A stretch of DNA of 41,224 bases from NCBI GenBank assembly GCA_937928005.1, contig CALFVD010000056.1:1-41224 (forward strand), in the 5' to 3' direction. Of this stretch, positions 8,784 through 16,670 are shown piece after piece (the first letter of the stretch is position 1; every line of letters begins with the position of its first letter). This DNA is from an uncultured Neomegalonema sp. GTDB taxonomy: Bacteria > Pseudomonadota > Alphaproteobacteria > Rhodobacterales > Rhodobacteraceae. Below the pieces are notes generated by a model. It saw only the letters and a list, made by a program, of their open reading frames with translations, was not told the DNA's origin and ran no database searches. The position numbers were made by a program, and so were the translations under genes.

Positions 8784-9384
8784 GGCCGCGTCCCCAAAAC
8801 TGTAGGGTTTTGTGAGTTTCGGCAATATTATCGATGTCTTTCCACGCGAAACGGGTTGTGATGCCGTCGAGCGGCGCATAACCGCGCTTGCGCCAGAAGG
8901 CATCGTTAGGCCGATACGTGGCGGGCTTTGCCGGATGATCATCGGGGCGGATTACGCTGCAAAAACAAGCGCGTGCTGCGTCCAAGCTGCGAGCATGGGC
9001 TTCGCGGGCGTCAAAGAAAGCATGGCCGAGGCCAAGGCGGCGATACGCGGGTAGCAGTACCGATTCTGCGCAATAGAACAGGTCGTCGATATCCTCGCCG
9101 CGTGCGATGAAGGGAGTGGCCCAATCATCCTCAACCTGCGCCATGGGCGCGCCGGTCGATGCGCCGACGATGTGCGCACCATCCCTAACGACAACGACAA
9201 TTGCGCCCGGGGCATCGGCGAAGGTCGCGAGGTAGTCGCGTTCATAGGCGAGGTCGCCATCATAAAGGTAAGGGAAATCGCGAAAGACAGCGATGCGCAG
9301 GGCGGCGATATCGGGGATTGCGGCGCGCAAGGCATTTCCGGTCGCCGTTTCGACCGATAGGCCGCGTGTCCTCCATGTGGTCAT
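8773..9384 (-). CDS. GNAT-family N-acetyltransferase
   Basis: The 203-residue product has a GNAT fold: RIAVFRDFPYLYDGDLAYERDYL early, a central strand VVVRDGAHIVGASTGAP, and the acetyl-CoA-binding helix region LLPAYRRLGLGHAFFDAREAHA, with a C-terminal NDAFWRKRGY block. It would move an acetyl group from acetyl-CoA to an amine; the substrate cannot be told. The start is the ATG at 9384, which overlaps the stop of the TRAP permease by 4 bp (ATGA), so translation is probably coupled. Family members resembling this one are often called simply GNAT acetyltransferase. The 3' end overlaps the NDUFA9-like gene. Confidence 0.85.
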   Translation of the reverse strand: MTTWRTRGLSVETATGNALRAAIPDIAALRIAVFRDFPYLYDGDLAYERDYLATFADAPGAIVVVVRDGAHIVGASTGAPMAQVEDDWATPFIARGEDIDDLFYCAESVLLPAYRRLGLGHAFFDAREAHARSLDAARACFCSVIRPDDHPAKPATYRPNDAFWRKRGYAPLDGITTRFAWKDIDNIAETHKTLQFWGRGLSD

Positions 9385-11405
9385 GCCTGCGCCCGATTGC
9401 CGATGATCTGACGTGCGAGAATGGGGGTGGCCAGAAGGGCACCAGCCGCCATTGTGGGCAAGCCGGGGGCAATGAAGAGCAACGCGACAAGGCCGAGCCA
9501 CCATCGTTCCCACCCGCGCAGGGGGGTTAGCAAGAAGCCCGAGAAGGCGACACCGATCAAGGTGATCCCCGCCATTGCGCCCGCCAGCGTGACGATAAAC
9601 GCGCTCCACGTAAAGCCTTGTGCAACCAGCAACAGGGCAGGAGAGTAGACAAAGACAAAGGGTACGAGGGCTTTCGCGATGCCGAGGCGGAAGGCCGTAT
9701 TTCCCGTGCGGAAGGGGTTCGATCCGGCGATTCCTGCGGCGGCATAGGCGGCGAGCGCCACGGGGGGCGTAATGTCGGCCAAAACCCCATAATAAAAGAC
9801 GAAGAAATGGGCGACAAGCGGCTCGACCTGTAGCTGCGCAAGGGCCGGTCCGGCGACGGCGACGAGGATGATGTAGGTGGCGGTCGTCGGGATGCCCGCA
9901 CCCATAATGATGCAGGCGATGGCGATCAGCAGAAGTGAGAAAAACAGCGCCAATTGCTGCATTTCAAACATGCTAAAGGGCCAGATTGCGCCGACGCTCG
10001 CGCCCATGTCGCTGGCGGTTTGCACCACGACATAGCCGAGGCGAAAGCCGACACCGGTAAGGGTAACGACGCCGACGATGATGCCGACACAGGCAGCCGC
10101 CGCACCGACCGATATCGTGTTGCGCGCGCCCGCCGCAAGGGCATCCCAAAGGCCGCTAAATGTCAGACGGTTATAGGGATTGAGGACACCGACGAAAACA
10201 CAGGCGATGATGCCATAAACGGCGGCAAAGTCTGGTGTGCGCCCACTGAGAATAAAATAAACGAGGATAATGAGCGGGATGATTGATAGCCAATGCTGGC
10301 GTAGCACGAGGCCAGCCTTGGGCATTTCTTCCGCCGTCAATCCACGCAATCCGAGTTTGCGCGCCTCCAGATGAACCATCACGAAGATGCCGAAATAGTG
10401 GAGGAGGGCGGGAAAGAGAGCGGCGGCGAGGACATCGCGTAGCGGAATTTCGAGGTATTCAACCATGATGAAAGCCGCCGCGCCCATCACGGGCGGGGTG
10501 ATCTGGCCCCCGGTGGAAGCGGTGGCCTCGACCGCGCCTGCGAAATGAGGGGGATAGCCGACTTTTTTCATGGCGGGGATGGTCAGCGCGCCGGTGGTAA
10601 CGGTGTTGGCGATCGAGGAACCTGAGATCGACCCCATAAACGCGGAGGCGCAGATGGCGACCTTGGCGGGGCCGCCCGCGTAGCGACCTGCGATAACAGA
10701 GGCGAGGTCGATGAAAAGTTGACCGAGGCCAATGCGGGTGGCGAGAACGCCGAACAGGATGAACAGAAAAACATATTGCGCCATGACGCCGATGGCGATG
10801 CCGTAGATGCCCTGATTGGTCATATAGAGGTGGTTGATGATACCCAGCCAGCTCGTACCGCCATGCTTGAGCGCGCCGGGGGCATAGGGGCCGAAGATGG
10901 CGAAGGCGATGAATAGGAGCGCGATCAGGGGTAAAGTCGGACCAATGGAACGACGTGCAGCTTCGAGCGTGATGACCAGAAGGGCGGTGCCCATAAAGAC
11001 ATCGGATTGCGAGGGGTTGCCAACGCGCTCGGCGACAATTTCGGGCGGTAGCAATGGTAGATAGAGCGCAGCGGTGATGGCGAGAACGGAGAAAATAAGA
11101 TCAAGGATCGACACGCCTTGCAGGCGATACCATGCCGAAGGGGCAAGACCGGGGCCGCGCTTGCGCCACGGAAACAATAGGAAGACGAGGCCCAGCACGA
11201 AAGCGAGGTGAATGCCTCGATGCAGCAACTCGCGGATCAGGCCAAAGCCTGATGCATAGAAATGATAGACCGACATCGCGACCAATGCCGCCGAGATGAT
11301 AAGGGCCAACTTTGGCCCCGTCTCGCGAAAGGCCGTTTCGGGGTCGTATTTTCGCTCTAAATTGGCGAGTTCTTCGGGCGACAGGGTCCGCGTCTCATCG
11401 GCCAT
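9381..11405 (-). CDS. TRAP transporter fused permease (TAXI type)
   Basis: The 674-residue product is a very hydrophobic protein in which the small (DctQ-like) and large (DctM-like) membrane subunits of a tripartite ATP-independent periplasmic transporter are fused, as is usual in TAXI systems. Segments typical of the large subunit include FMGSISGSSIANTVTTGALT, TASTGGQITPPVMGAAAFIM, IIMGAGIPTTATYIILV and YGVLADITPPVALAAYAAAG. It uses an ion gradient to import a solute delivered by the binding protein encoded just upstream. The ATG at 11405 is preceded by GGAGG at 5 nt. An intrinsic terminator between the binding-protein gene and this one probably lowers its expression relative to the binding protein. 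Confidence 0.94.
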   Translation of the reverse strand: MADETRTLSPEELANLERKYDPETAFRETGPKLALIISAALVAMSVYHFYASGFGLIRELLHRGIHLAFVLGLVFLLFPWRKRGPGLAPSAWYRLQGVSILDLIFSVLAITAALYLPLLPPEIVAERVGNPSQSDVFMGTALLVITLEAARRSIGPTLPLIALLFIAFAIFGPYAPGALKHGGTSWLGIINHLYMTNQGIYGIAIGVMAQYVFLFILFGVLATRIGLGQLFIDLASVIAGRYAGGPAKVAICASAFMGSISGSSIANTVTTGALTIPAMKKVGYPPHFAGAVEATASTGGQITPPVMGAAAFIMVEYLEIPLRDVLAAALFPALLHYFGIFVMVHLEARKLGLRGLTAEEMPKAGLVLRQHWLSIIPLIILVYFILSGRTPDFAAVYGIIACVFVGVLNPYNRLTFSGLWDALAAGARNTISVGAAAACVGIIVGVVTLTGVGFRLGYVVVQTASDMGASVGAIWPFSMFEMQQLALFFSLLLIAIACIIMGAGIPTTATYIILVAVAGPALAQLQVEPLVAHFFVFYYGVLADITPPVALAAYAAAGIAGSNPFRTGNTAFRLGIAKALVPFVFVYSPALLLVAQGFTWSAFIVTLAGAMAGITLIGVAFSGFLLTPLRGWERWWLGLVALLFIAPGLPTMAAGALLATPILARQIIGNRAQA

Positions 11406-11422
11406 TGCCGCCTCCGTCAGTC

Positions 11423-11458
11423 AAAAAAGCACAGCTCCGGATTGATATCCGGGGCTGT
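11423..11458 (-). terminator. Intercistronic terminator between TAXI and permease genes
   Basis: A 12-bp stem with one wobble pair (11431-11442 with 11447-11458) and a 4-nt loop is followed, in minus-strand direction, by GC and six Ts (11423-11428). It starts about 20 nt past the binding-protein stop and ends close to the permease ribosome binding site. Partial termination here would give more binding protein than permease. Confidence 0.75.
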
Positions 11459-11477
11459 CTGTATTCAAGGGTATTGC

Positions 11478-12584
11478 TTATTGCAGCATATCCATCAACT
11501 CACCAAGGCGGGCGTTGAGGGCTTCGAGTTCGCTGCGGATAGCCGCCTTCGACATTTTTGGGCTACCATCTGCGGAGAGGAGGCCAGCCTCCATGTAGAA
11601 ACGTTTCGCGCCATCATGCAAAGGCACGCCGATGCCGTTTAGCGCTGAGTCGGGCGTAATTGTCTTACCTTTGGCATGGCCAAAATCGAGCAGTTTACGG
11701 GAGTTCTTGTTCCACAGCGCCTTGGTGATGCCATAGATCAATTCGTCATCTTGCTTTGCGCTAGTGAACCATTGTGCGCCCACGGCGACGGTCGGGGTGT
11801 TGTCGACACCATCATATGTACCCGCCGGGATATCGCTCATGGCAAAGAAGCCGTATTTGTCGGTCAGGGCAGATGCCGCTGCACCGTCGATGGGCACAAG
11901 CGTCATGTCGGATGCGGAGGCCAACTCGACCAGTGAGCCAGTTGGATAGCCCGCAACGACAAAGAAGGCGTCGATCTTGCCATTGCGCAGGGCTTCGGAT
12001 GCGGCATTGCCTTTCAGCGCCTCAGCGGTGAGGTCATCGGTGGACAAGCCAGAGGCTTCGAGGATCAGCTTTGCGTCGACATAGGTGCCCGAACCCGGCT
12101 CATCGAGCGAAACGCGCTTGCCCTTTAGGTCTTCGACCGAATCAATACCGCTATCTTTGAGGGTCACAAGGTGGATATGTTCCTCAAAAAGCGCGGCAAT
12201 GGTGCGCAGATCGGTCGCCTTTTCTTTACCTTCCATCGTTCCGGTGCCTGTGAACGCCCAGAAGGCAACGTCGGATTGGGCAAAGCCCGAATCGCGTAGG
12301 CCGGAAATGATGGCATTGATATTATCGACAGAACCGCGCGAGGAAACGGCGGAGGCGATCAGGCCGGGCACGCCACAGCTACCCCCCTTATCGCAATCGC
12401 GCGAGCCGGGAGGGTTGGAAATCGCATTCGCGATCACGCCGCCGACCGGATAGTAAGTATAGGCGGTGCCACCCGTGCCGATGGTGAAGAATGTTAAATC
12501 TTGTGCCGAAACACTGCCGGTAAAACTGGCGATTGCCAGTCCAGCTGCGGCAATTGTCTTGGTGATGCTTTTCATTCGGATCAC
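11478..12584 (-). CDS. TAXI-family TRAP solute-binding protein
   Basis: The product is an exported periplasmic binding protein of the TAXI (TRAP-associated extracytoplasmic immunogenic) group. It has a signal peptide (MKSITKTIAAAGLAIASFTG..SAQ), the family start LTFFTIGTGGTAYTYYPVGG, VSSRGSVDNINAI, SDVAFWAFTGTG, LKGKRVSLDEPGSGT and IDAFFVVAGYPTGS. It captures the solute for the fused permease; the ligand is not readable. Three starts are possible: ATG 12602, GTG 12584 and ATG 12575. I use GTG 12584 because AAAGGG sits about 7 nt before it; starting at 12575 removes only three residues. It diverges from the tmRNA gene. Confidence 0.93.
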   Translation of the reverse strand: MIRMKSITKTIAAAGLAIASFTGSVSAQDLTFFTIGTGGTAYTYYPVGGVIANAISNPPGSRDCDKGGSCGVPGLIASAVSSRGSVDNINAIISGLRDSGFAQSDVAFWAFTGTGTMEGKEKATDLRTIAALFEEHIHLVTLKDSGIDSVEDLKGKRVSLDEPGSGTYVDAKLILEASGLSTDDLTAEALKGNAASEALRNGKIDAFFVVAGYPTGSLVELASASDMTLVPIDGAAASALTDKYGFFAMSDIPAGTYDGVDNTPTVAVGAQWFTSAKQDDELIYGITKALWNKNSRKLLDFGHAKGKTITPDSALNGIGVPLHDGAKRFYMEAGLLSADGSPKMSKAAIRSELEALNARLGELMDMLQ

Positions 12585-12680
12585 GTTTTTCCCTTTCAAC
12601 ATCGACGGTTCTGTCCGTCTGTGGCGCGACGGTAACGCGATCAGCGGACTCTGAACAAGAAAACTTTCCGCATATTTCCC

Positions 12681-12709
12681 TTTTCAGATCGTACAAGGCG
12701 TCCTATATT
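12681..12709 (+). promoter_or_regulatory. Candidate tmRNA promoter
   Basis: TTTTCA (12681-12686) and TATATT (12704-12709) are spaced by 17 nt, a sigma70-like arrangement. Transcription would begin near 12716, just before the acceptor part of the tmRNA. Confidence 0.45.
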
Positions 12710-12715
12710 GTGGAT

Positions 12716-13030
12716 GTTCGCGTAAGTGGACTATGGTGATAAACGCGCGTGTAATAAGCGGCTTGGACCCGGGGGCGGTACCCGGCGGCTCCACCAGACA
12801 TTCCCGTCGTTTGCGGGATGGACGGGGCCGAAATAGGATCGACAAACGTCTAAAGGCGTAGCTTTTACCCGGCATTGTACCGCCGTTATCGGGCTATTCG
12901 CACAATTGCAAACGACAATAGTGCTCCGGTTGCTCTCGCCGCTTAATGCGGTGCGAAGACTGGAACTTAAGTCTTAGTCCTTAGCAGGGCTAAGCGGGGT
13001 TCGGAGGCACCTGGCAACAGAAGCCTTCAC
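12716..13030 (+). ncRNA. ssrA: Two-piece (circularly permuted) tmRNA
   Basis: tmRNA frees stalled ribosomes and adds a degradation tag. Here the parts are in permuted order, as known for alphaproteobacteria: the acceptor part comes first and ends in an encoded CCA (12794-12796), then a 27-nt loop with its own hairpin, then the coding part starting GGGGCCGAAATAGGATCGAC at 12824. The acceptor stem pairs 12824-12830 with 12786-12792 and has G3-U70, the alanine identity pair. The T stem is 12769-12773 with 12781-12785. A helix joining the two pieces pairs 12848-12853 with 12763-12768. The tag frame is at 12908. The 3' end near 13030 shows the ACCTGGCAACAGAAGCC segment I associate with these RNAs. 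Outer ends are approximate. No clear terminator was found after it. Confidence 0.95.
12908..12946 (+). other. tmRNA tag reading frame ANDNSAPVALAA
   Basis: Starting at the resume codon GCA, 12 codons encode ANDNSAPVALAA followed by TAA. With the alanine carried by the tmRNA itself the added tag would be AANDNSAPVALAA. The AAND start is the part known to be contacted by SspB adaptors, and the LAA-type end is read by ClpX. Confidence 0.93.
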
Positions 13031-13180
13031 TTTAATAGATATAAATTGCCACATTTGCAGTGAGCTGTATAAACGGTTATCTACTAAGAAAAAGTGGCAT
13101 TTGAGTCTTGGCCGGAAGCCTGACTTAATAAATGAGTAAATCGTAATAGCGCCCGTAAATGTCGTTATTATTTTCGCCCA

Positions 13181-13200
13181 CTGTCAATCAAAGTTGACAG
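13181..13200. promoter_or_regulatory. Inverted repeat upstream of sspB
   Basis: A perfect 7-bp inverted repeat (13181-13187 with 13194-13200, 6-nt spacer) lies about 88 nt before sspB. It may be a protein-binding site or a small hairpin; no T-run follows. Nothing else gene-like was seen in 13031-13287. Confidence 0.35.
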
Positions 13201-13258
13201 CGCAGAACGTAACGAAAACTTATTTGAAGAAATTGCTTTCAGATGTCTCAATTTACTC

Positions 13259-13264
13259 TATAAT
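13259..13264 (+). promoter_or_regulatory. sspB: Consensus -10 box for sspB
   Basis: TATAAT matches the sigma70 -10 consensus exactly, 23 nt before the sspB ATG. The -35 region is weak: CTTTCA at 13236-13241 (17-nt spacer) is the best I can offer. The leader would be under 20 nt. Confidence 0.45.
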
Positions 13265-13287
13265 TGGTTTCAAATCTTGGGGGGCGC

Positions 13288-13794
13288 ATGTCTGCTGGAC
13301 CGATCGATTACCTAGAGTTGACACGCGAGGGGCTGCGAAGCGTCATGGCGAAGTCGCTTACGTATACGATAGCCAACGGCCTCGTCGAGGACCAGCATTT
13401 CTACATTACGTTCTTGACCACACATTCCGGCGTTGTGATGCCCGAATGGCTGAAAGCACAATTTCCCGAAGAGATAACCATTGTCCTGCAATACGAGTTT
13501 CGTGATCTGGCTGTAATGTCTGATCGTTTCTCGGTGAGCCTTAGTTTCAACGGGCGGTCAGCAATTCTTGTTGTGCCATTTGCGGCGGTGAAGACGTTCA
13601 TGGACCCAAGCGTGAATTTCCAGATCGATATCCCGATGCCCGAAACCCATGAGGGTGCCCCTGTCGAGGCGGAAGAGCCGGGCTTTGCCATGGATGCGGT
13701 GGCAGCCAGCCTACCCGCATCGGAAGAGCCGTCCGTTGCCAGTGAGGGCGAAGGCGACCGTGTGGTCAGCCTCGATGCTTTCCGCAAGAAGTAG
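13288..13794 (+). CDS. sspB: SspB-type ClpXP adaptor
   Basis: The 168-residue product is an alphaproteobacterial SspB. These proteins bind the N-terminal half of the tmRNA tag and hand tagged proteins to the ClpXP protease. Visible are IDYLELTREGLRSVMAKSL, HFYITFLTTHSGVVMPEWLK, YPEEITIVLQ-like FPEEITIVLQYEF and LVVPFAAVKTFMDPSVNF, an acidic flexible linker, and the C-terminal GDRVVSLDAFRKK that probably is the ClpX-docking tail. The ATG at 13288 is preceded by a G-rich stretch; the upstream TTG at 13264 overlaps the -10 box and is unlikely. The tmRNA gene lies about 260 bp upstream on the same strand. fumC follows after 63 bp. Confidence 0.93.
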   Translation: MSAGPIDYLELTREGLRSVMAKSLTYTIANGLVEDQHFYITFLTTHSGVVMPEWLKAQFPEEITIVLQYEFRDLAVMSDRFSVSLSFNGRSAILVVPFAAVKTFMDPSVNFQIDIPMPETHEGAPVEAEEPGFAMDAVAASLPASEEPSVASEGEGDRVVSLDAFRKK

Positions 13795-13857
13795 CCATGT
13801 CCTCCAACAGGCGATATACCGCGCGCGAGTGACAATTTCGACGCGAGGGACATCGGC

Positions 13858-15258
13858 ATGGGCAATACAGATATTCGACAAGAAAACGACTCGTTCGGTC
13901 CACTAGAAGTGCCAGCGGATCGGTACTGGGGCGCGCAGACGCAGCGATCGATCTTGAATTTTCCGATTGGCTGGGAAAAACAGCCCGTCGCCATCGTGCG
14001 CGCGCTTGGTGTCATCAAGCAGGCATGCGCGCGGGTGAATGCCACGAATGGCGATTTGGATGGTGAGTTAGCCGTGGCCATCGCGAATGCGGCGCAGGAA
14101 GTTATCGACGGCAAGCTCGATGACCATTTTCCGCTGGTGGTGTGGCAGACTGGATCGGGCACCCAATCAAATATGAACGCCAACGAAGTCATCTCGAACC
14201 GCGCTATCGAGATGCTGGGCGGTGAGATGGGGTCGAAAACACCCGTCCACCCAAACGACCACGTCAATCGCTCGCAATCGTCGAATGATACCTTCCCAAC
14301 GGCCATGCACATCGCCGCCGCGCGCGTTGCCCATGATGTGCTGCTACCGGGGTTGGAGAAATTGCGCGCTGAACTTGATGCAAAAACAAAGAGCTTCGAG
14401 GCGATTATCAAGATCGGGCGGACACATACTCAGGATGCAACACCCCTGACATTGGGTCAGGAATTCGGCGGGTACGAAACACAGGTGCGCTATGGCATCG
14501 CGCGGGTGAAGCGGGCGCTGGAGGCGGTGTATCCGCTGGCGCAGGGCGGTACGGCGGTCGGCACGGGGCTGAATACGCGCGAGGGATACGCGGCGGCGGT
14601 AGCGGCGGAGATTGCGTCGATTACCGGACTGCCCTTTGCGACCGCTGAGAATAAATTCGAGGCGCTGGCGGCGCATGATGCCATTGTCGAAATGTCGGGC
14701 GCGCTAAAAACCGTGGCCGCGTCACTGTTCAAAATTGCCAATGATATCAGGTTGCTGGGGTCTGGGCCGCGCTGTGGTTTGGGCGAATTGAACCTGCCAG
14801 AGAATGAGCCGGGCAGCTCGATCATGCCGGGCAAGGTGAACCCAACCCAATGCGAGGCGCTGACGCAGGTTTGCGCGCATGTGATGGGCAATGATGCGGC
14901 GATTGGGTTTGCGGGATCTCAGGGGCATTTTGAGCTGAACGTCTATAAGCCGATGATGATCTATAACCTGCTGCAATCCATGCAGTTGTTGGGCGATGCT
15001 TCGGTTGCCTTTACCGATAATTGCGTCGCGGGGATCGAGGCGAACGAGGACCGGATTGCAAAGCTGATGAACGAAAGCCTAATGCTGGTGACGGCGCTGG
15101 CACCGGAAATCGGCTATGATAATGCGACCAAGGTGGCGAAGACGGCGCATAAAAACGGCACCACACTCAAGGAAGAGGCGCTTGCGCTTGGCTTCTGTGA
15201 TGCCGAAACATTTGATCGGGTCGTGCGGCCTGAACAGATGATCGGGCCGAAGGGATAG
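13858..15258 (+). CDS. fumC: Class II fumarate hydratase
   Basis: FumC hydrates fumarate to L-malate in the citric acid cycle; class II enzymes are iron-free homotetramers. The 466-residue product is of usual length. It shows [57 protein letters not shown] (substrate site), [17 protein letters not shown] and the family signature [15 protein letters not shown] near residues 319-333, whose serine loop is catalytic. GAGGGA lies 7 nt before the ATG. Its TAG stop is directly followed by the stop of the convergent aminotransferase gene, so there is no space between them for a separate terminator. Confidence 0.97.
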   Translation: MGNTDIRQENDSFGPLEVPADRYWGAQTQRSILNFPIGWEKQPVAIVRALGVIKQACARVNATNGDLDGELAVAIANAAQEVIDGKLDDHFPLVVWQTGSGTQSNMNANEVISNRAIEMLGGEMGSKTPVHPNDHVNRSQSSNDTFPTAMHIAAARVAHDVLLPGLEKLRAELDAKTKSFEAIIKIGRTHTQDATPLTLGQEFGGYETQVRYGIARVKRALEAVYPLAQGGTAVGTGLNTREGYAAAVAAEIASITGLPFATAENKFEALAAHDAIVEMSGALKTVAASLFKIANDIRLLGSGPRCGLGELNLPENEPGSSIMPGKVNPTQCEALTQVCAHVMGNDAAIGFAGSQGHFELNVYKPMMIYNLLQSMQLLGDASVAFTDNCVAGIEANEDRIAKLMNESLMLVTALAPEIGYDNATKVAKTAHKNGTTLKEEALALGFCDAETFDRVVRPEQMIGPKG

Positions 15259-16578
15259 CTATATCGCTGCGGCGACACCGATTGCCAGTTTATCGACAAG
15301 TTCGCCGATTTGGTCGTCGGAAATAATGAAGGGTGGGGCGAGGAGAACGTGGTCGCCCCGCGCGCCGTCGATGGTTCCGGCCATCGGGTAACAGATGAGG
15401 CCCGCCTCAAAGGCCGCTTTTTTGATGGTCGCGGCGACTTTTCGCGATGGATCGAAGGGGGCTTTCGTCTCGCGATCCTCGACCAGTTCGACCCCGCGAA
15501 AGAGGCCACGCCCCCGGATATCGCCGATATGGGGGTGCTGGCCAAAAGTGTCGCACAGCGCAGCGTCAAGTTTCTCGCCCTGTTGGCGCACGCGGGGGAG
15601 TAGGTCGCGCCCAATGAGTGCATTCACCACCGCCAACCCCGCCGCCGTCGCCGCCGGATGACCAAGATAAGTGTGGCCATGCTGGAAAAAACCGCTGCCG
15701 TTTTCGATGGCGGCGTAGATTTCGGCGGTGCAAAGCATGGCCCCGATAGGCTGATACCCCGCACCAAGACCCTTTGCTATGCACAGGATATCGGGGGCAA
15801 TTCCATCGCGCTCACAGGCGAATAAATGCCCCGTGCGCCCCATGCCGCACATCACTTCATCCAAGATGAGAAGAACGCCATACGTGTCACAGATTTCGCG
15901 GATGCGGCGGAAATAGCCTTCGACGGCGGGCACCGCACCGATGGTTGCGCCGACGACAGGCTCGGCCATGAAGGCCATGACCGTCTCCGGGCCTAACCGT
16001 AGGATTTCGTCTTCGAGAGACTGCGCCGCCCGCGCGCCGTATTGCTGCTCGCTCTCATCGTCGCGCTTGTGGCGATAGGCGTAGCAGGGGTCGATATGGG
16101 CGACATCCATCAGGATGGGCGCAAATTGCGCGCGCCGCCATTCATTGCCGCCTGCGGCGAGGGCACCGAGGGTATTGCCGTGATAGCTTTGTTTGCGGGC
16201 GATGAGGTTGGTGCGCTGTGGCTCACCTTTTTCCAAAAAATATTGCCGGGCCAGCTTTATTGCGGCTTCGGTCGCCTCTGACCCGCCGGAGACAAAATAG
16301 ACGCGATCTATGCCTTTTGGGGCATGTTCGATCAGTAAGTCGGCGAGGGATTCCGCCGGTTTTGAGGTGAGAAAGCCGGTATGAGCAAAAGCGAGGCGAT
16401 CGAGCTGATCTTTGATTGCTTGCGTGATTTCTGGATCACCATGGCCAAGGCACGAAACGGCGGCACCGCCGGAGCCATCGAGATATCGCTTGCCCGTGCT
16501 ATCAATCAGATAGCACCCCTCGCCCCCAACCGCGACGGGTAGAGATGCTTTGGTGTGACGGGGGAAAACATGGCTCAT
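15259..16578 (-). CDS. Class III PLP-dependent aminotransferase
   Basis: The 439-residue product belongs to the omega/class III aminotransferases. It has GEGCYLIDSTGKRYLDGSGG, the cofactor-phosphate segment VSGGSEATEAAIKLARQY, the ring-stacking area around SYHGNTLGAL, LILDEVMCGMGRTG and the Schiff-base lysine at residue 269 in CIAKGLGAGYQPIGAML. It moves an amino group between an amine or omega-amino acid and a keto acid; the exact substrate is not readable, and related proteins carry many names. The ATG at 16578 has GGAGA at 7 nt, which lies in a hairpin (see 16587-16617). It follows amtB on the same strand after 92 nt. Confidence 0.9.
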   Translation of the reverse strand: MSHVFPRHTKASLPVAVGGEGCYLIDSTGKRYLDGSGGAAVSCLGHGDPEITQAIKDQLDRLAFAHTGFLTSKPAESLADLLIEHAPKGIDRVYFVSGGSEATEAAIKLARQYFLEKGEPQRTNLIARKQSYHGNTLGALAAGGNEWRRAQFAPILMDVAHIDPCYAYRHKRDDESEQQYGARAAQSLEDEILRLGPETVMAFMAEPVVGATIGAVPAVEGYFRRIREICDTYGVLLILDEVMCGMGRTGHLFACERDGIAPDILCIAKGLGAGYQPIGAMLCTAEIYAAIENGSGFFQHGHTYLGHPAATAAGLAVVNALIGRDLLPRVRQQGEKLDAALCDTFGQHPHIGDIRGRGLFRGVELVEDRETKAPFDPSRKVAATIKKAAFEAGLICYPMAGTIDGARGDHVLLAPPFIISDDQIGELVDKLAIGVAAAI

Positions 16579-16586
16579 AATGGGTT

Positions 16587-16617
16587 CTCCATGCCGTCAG
16601 TTCAGGTGCGGCATGGA
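16587..16617 (-). promoter_or_regulatory. Hairpin covering the aminotransferase ribosome binding site
   Basis: A perfect 9-bp stem (16588-16596 with 16609-16617) with a 12-nt loop is formed in the leader. The Shine-Dalgarno GGAGA (16590-16586) falls mostly within the ATG-proximal arm, so folding should hinder translation starting. Confidence 0.5.
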
Positions 16618-16631
16618 AACCATATGGAGAT

Positions 16632-16663
16632 GCGCGGCGAGTGCAAGGATTGCCTCACCGCGC
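16632..16663 (-). terminator. Long hairpin just after amtB
   Basis: Arms of 6, 3 and 4 bp (16632-16637, 16639-16641, 16643-16646 paired with 16658-16663, 16654-16656, 16650-16653) form a nearly continuous stem with one mismatch and one bulge, starting 8 nt after the amtB stop. There is no T-run, so it may end transcription weakly or protect the amtB message. Confidence 0.4.
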
Positions 16664-16670
16664 TAATTGA

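Noticed and set aside
13047-13099. TGCCAC/GTGGCA pair as a tmRNA terminator
   Set aside because: Only 6 bp with a 41-nt loop and no T-run; not convincing.
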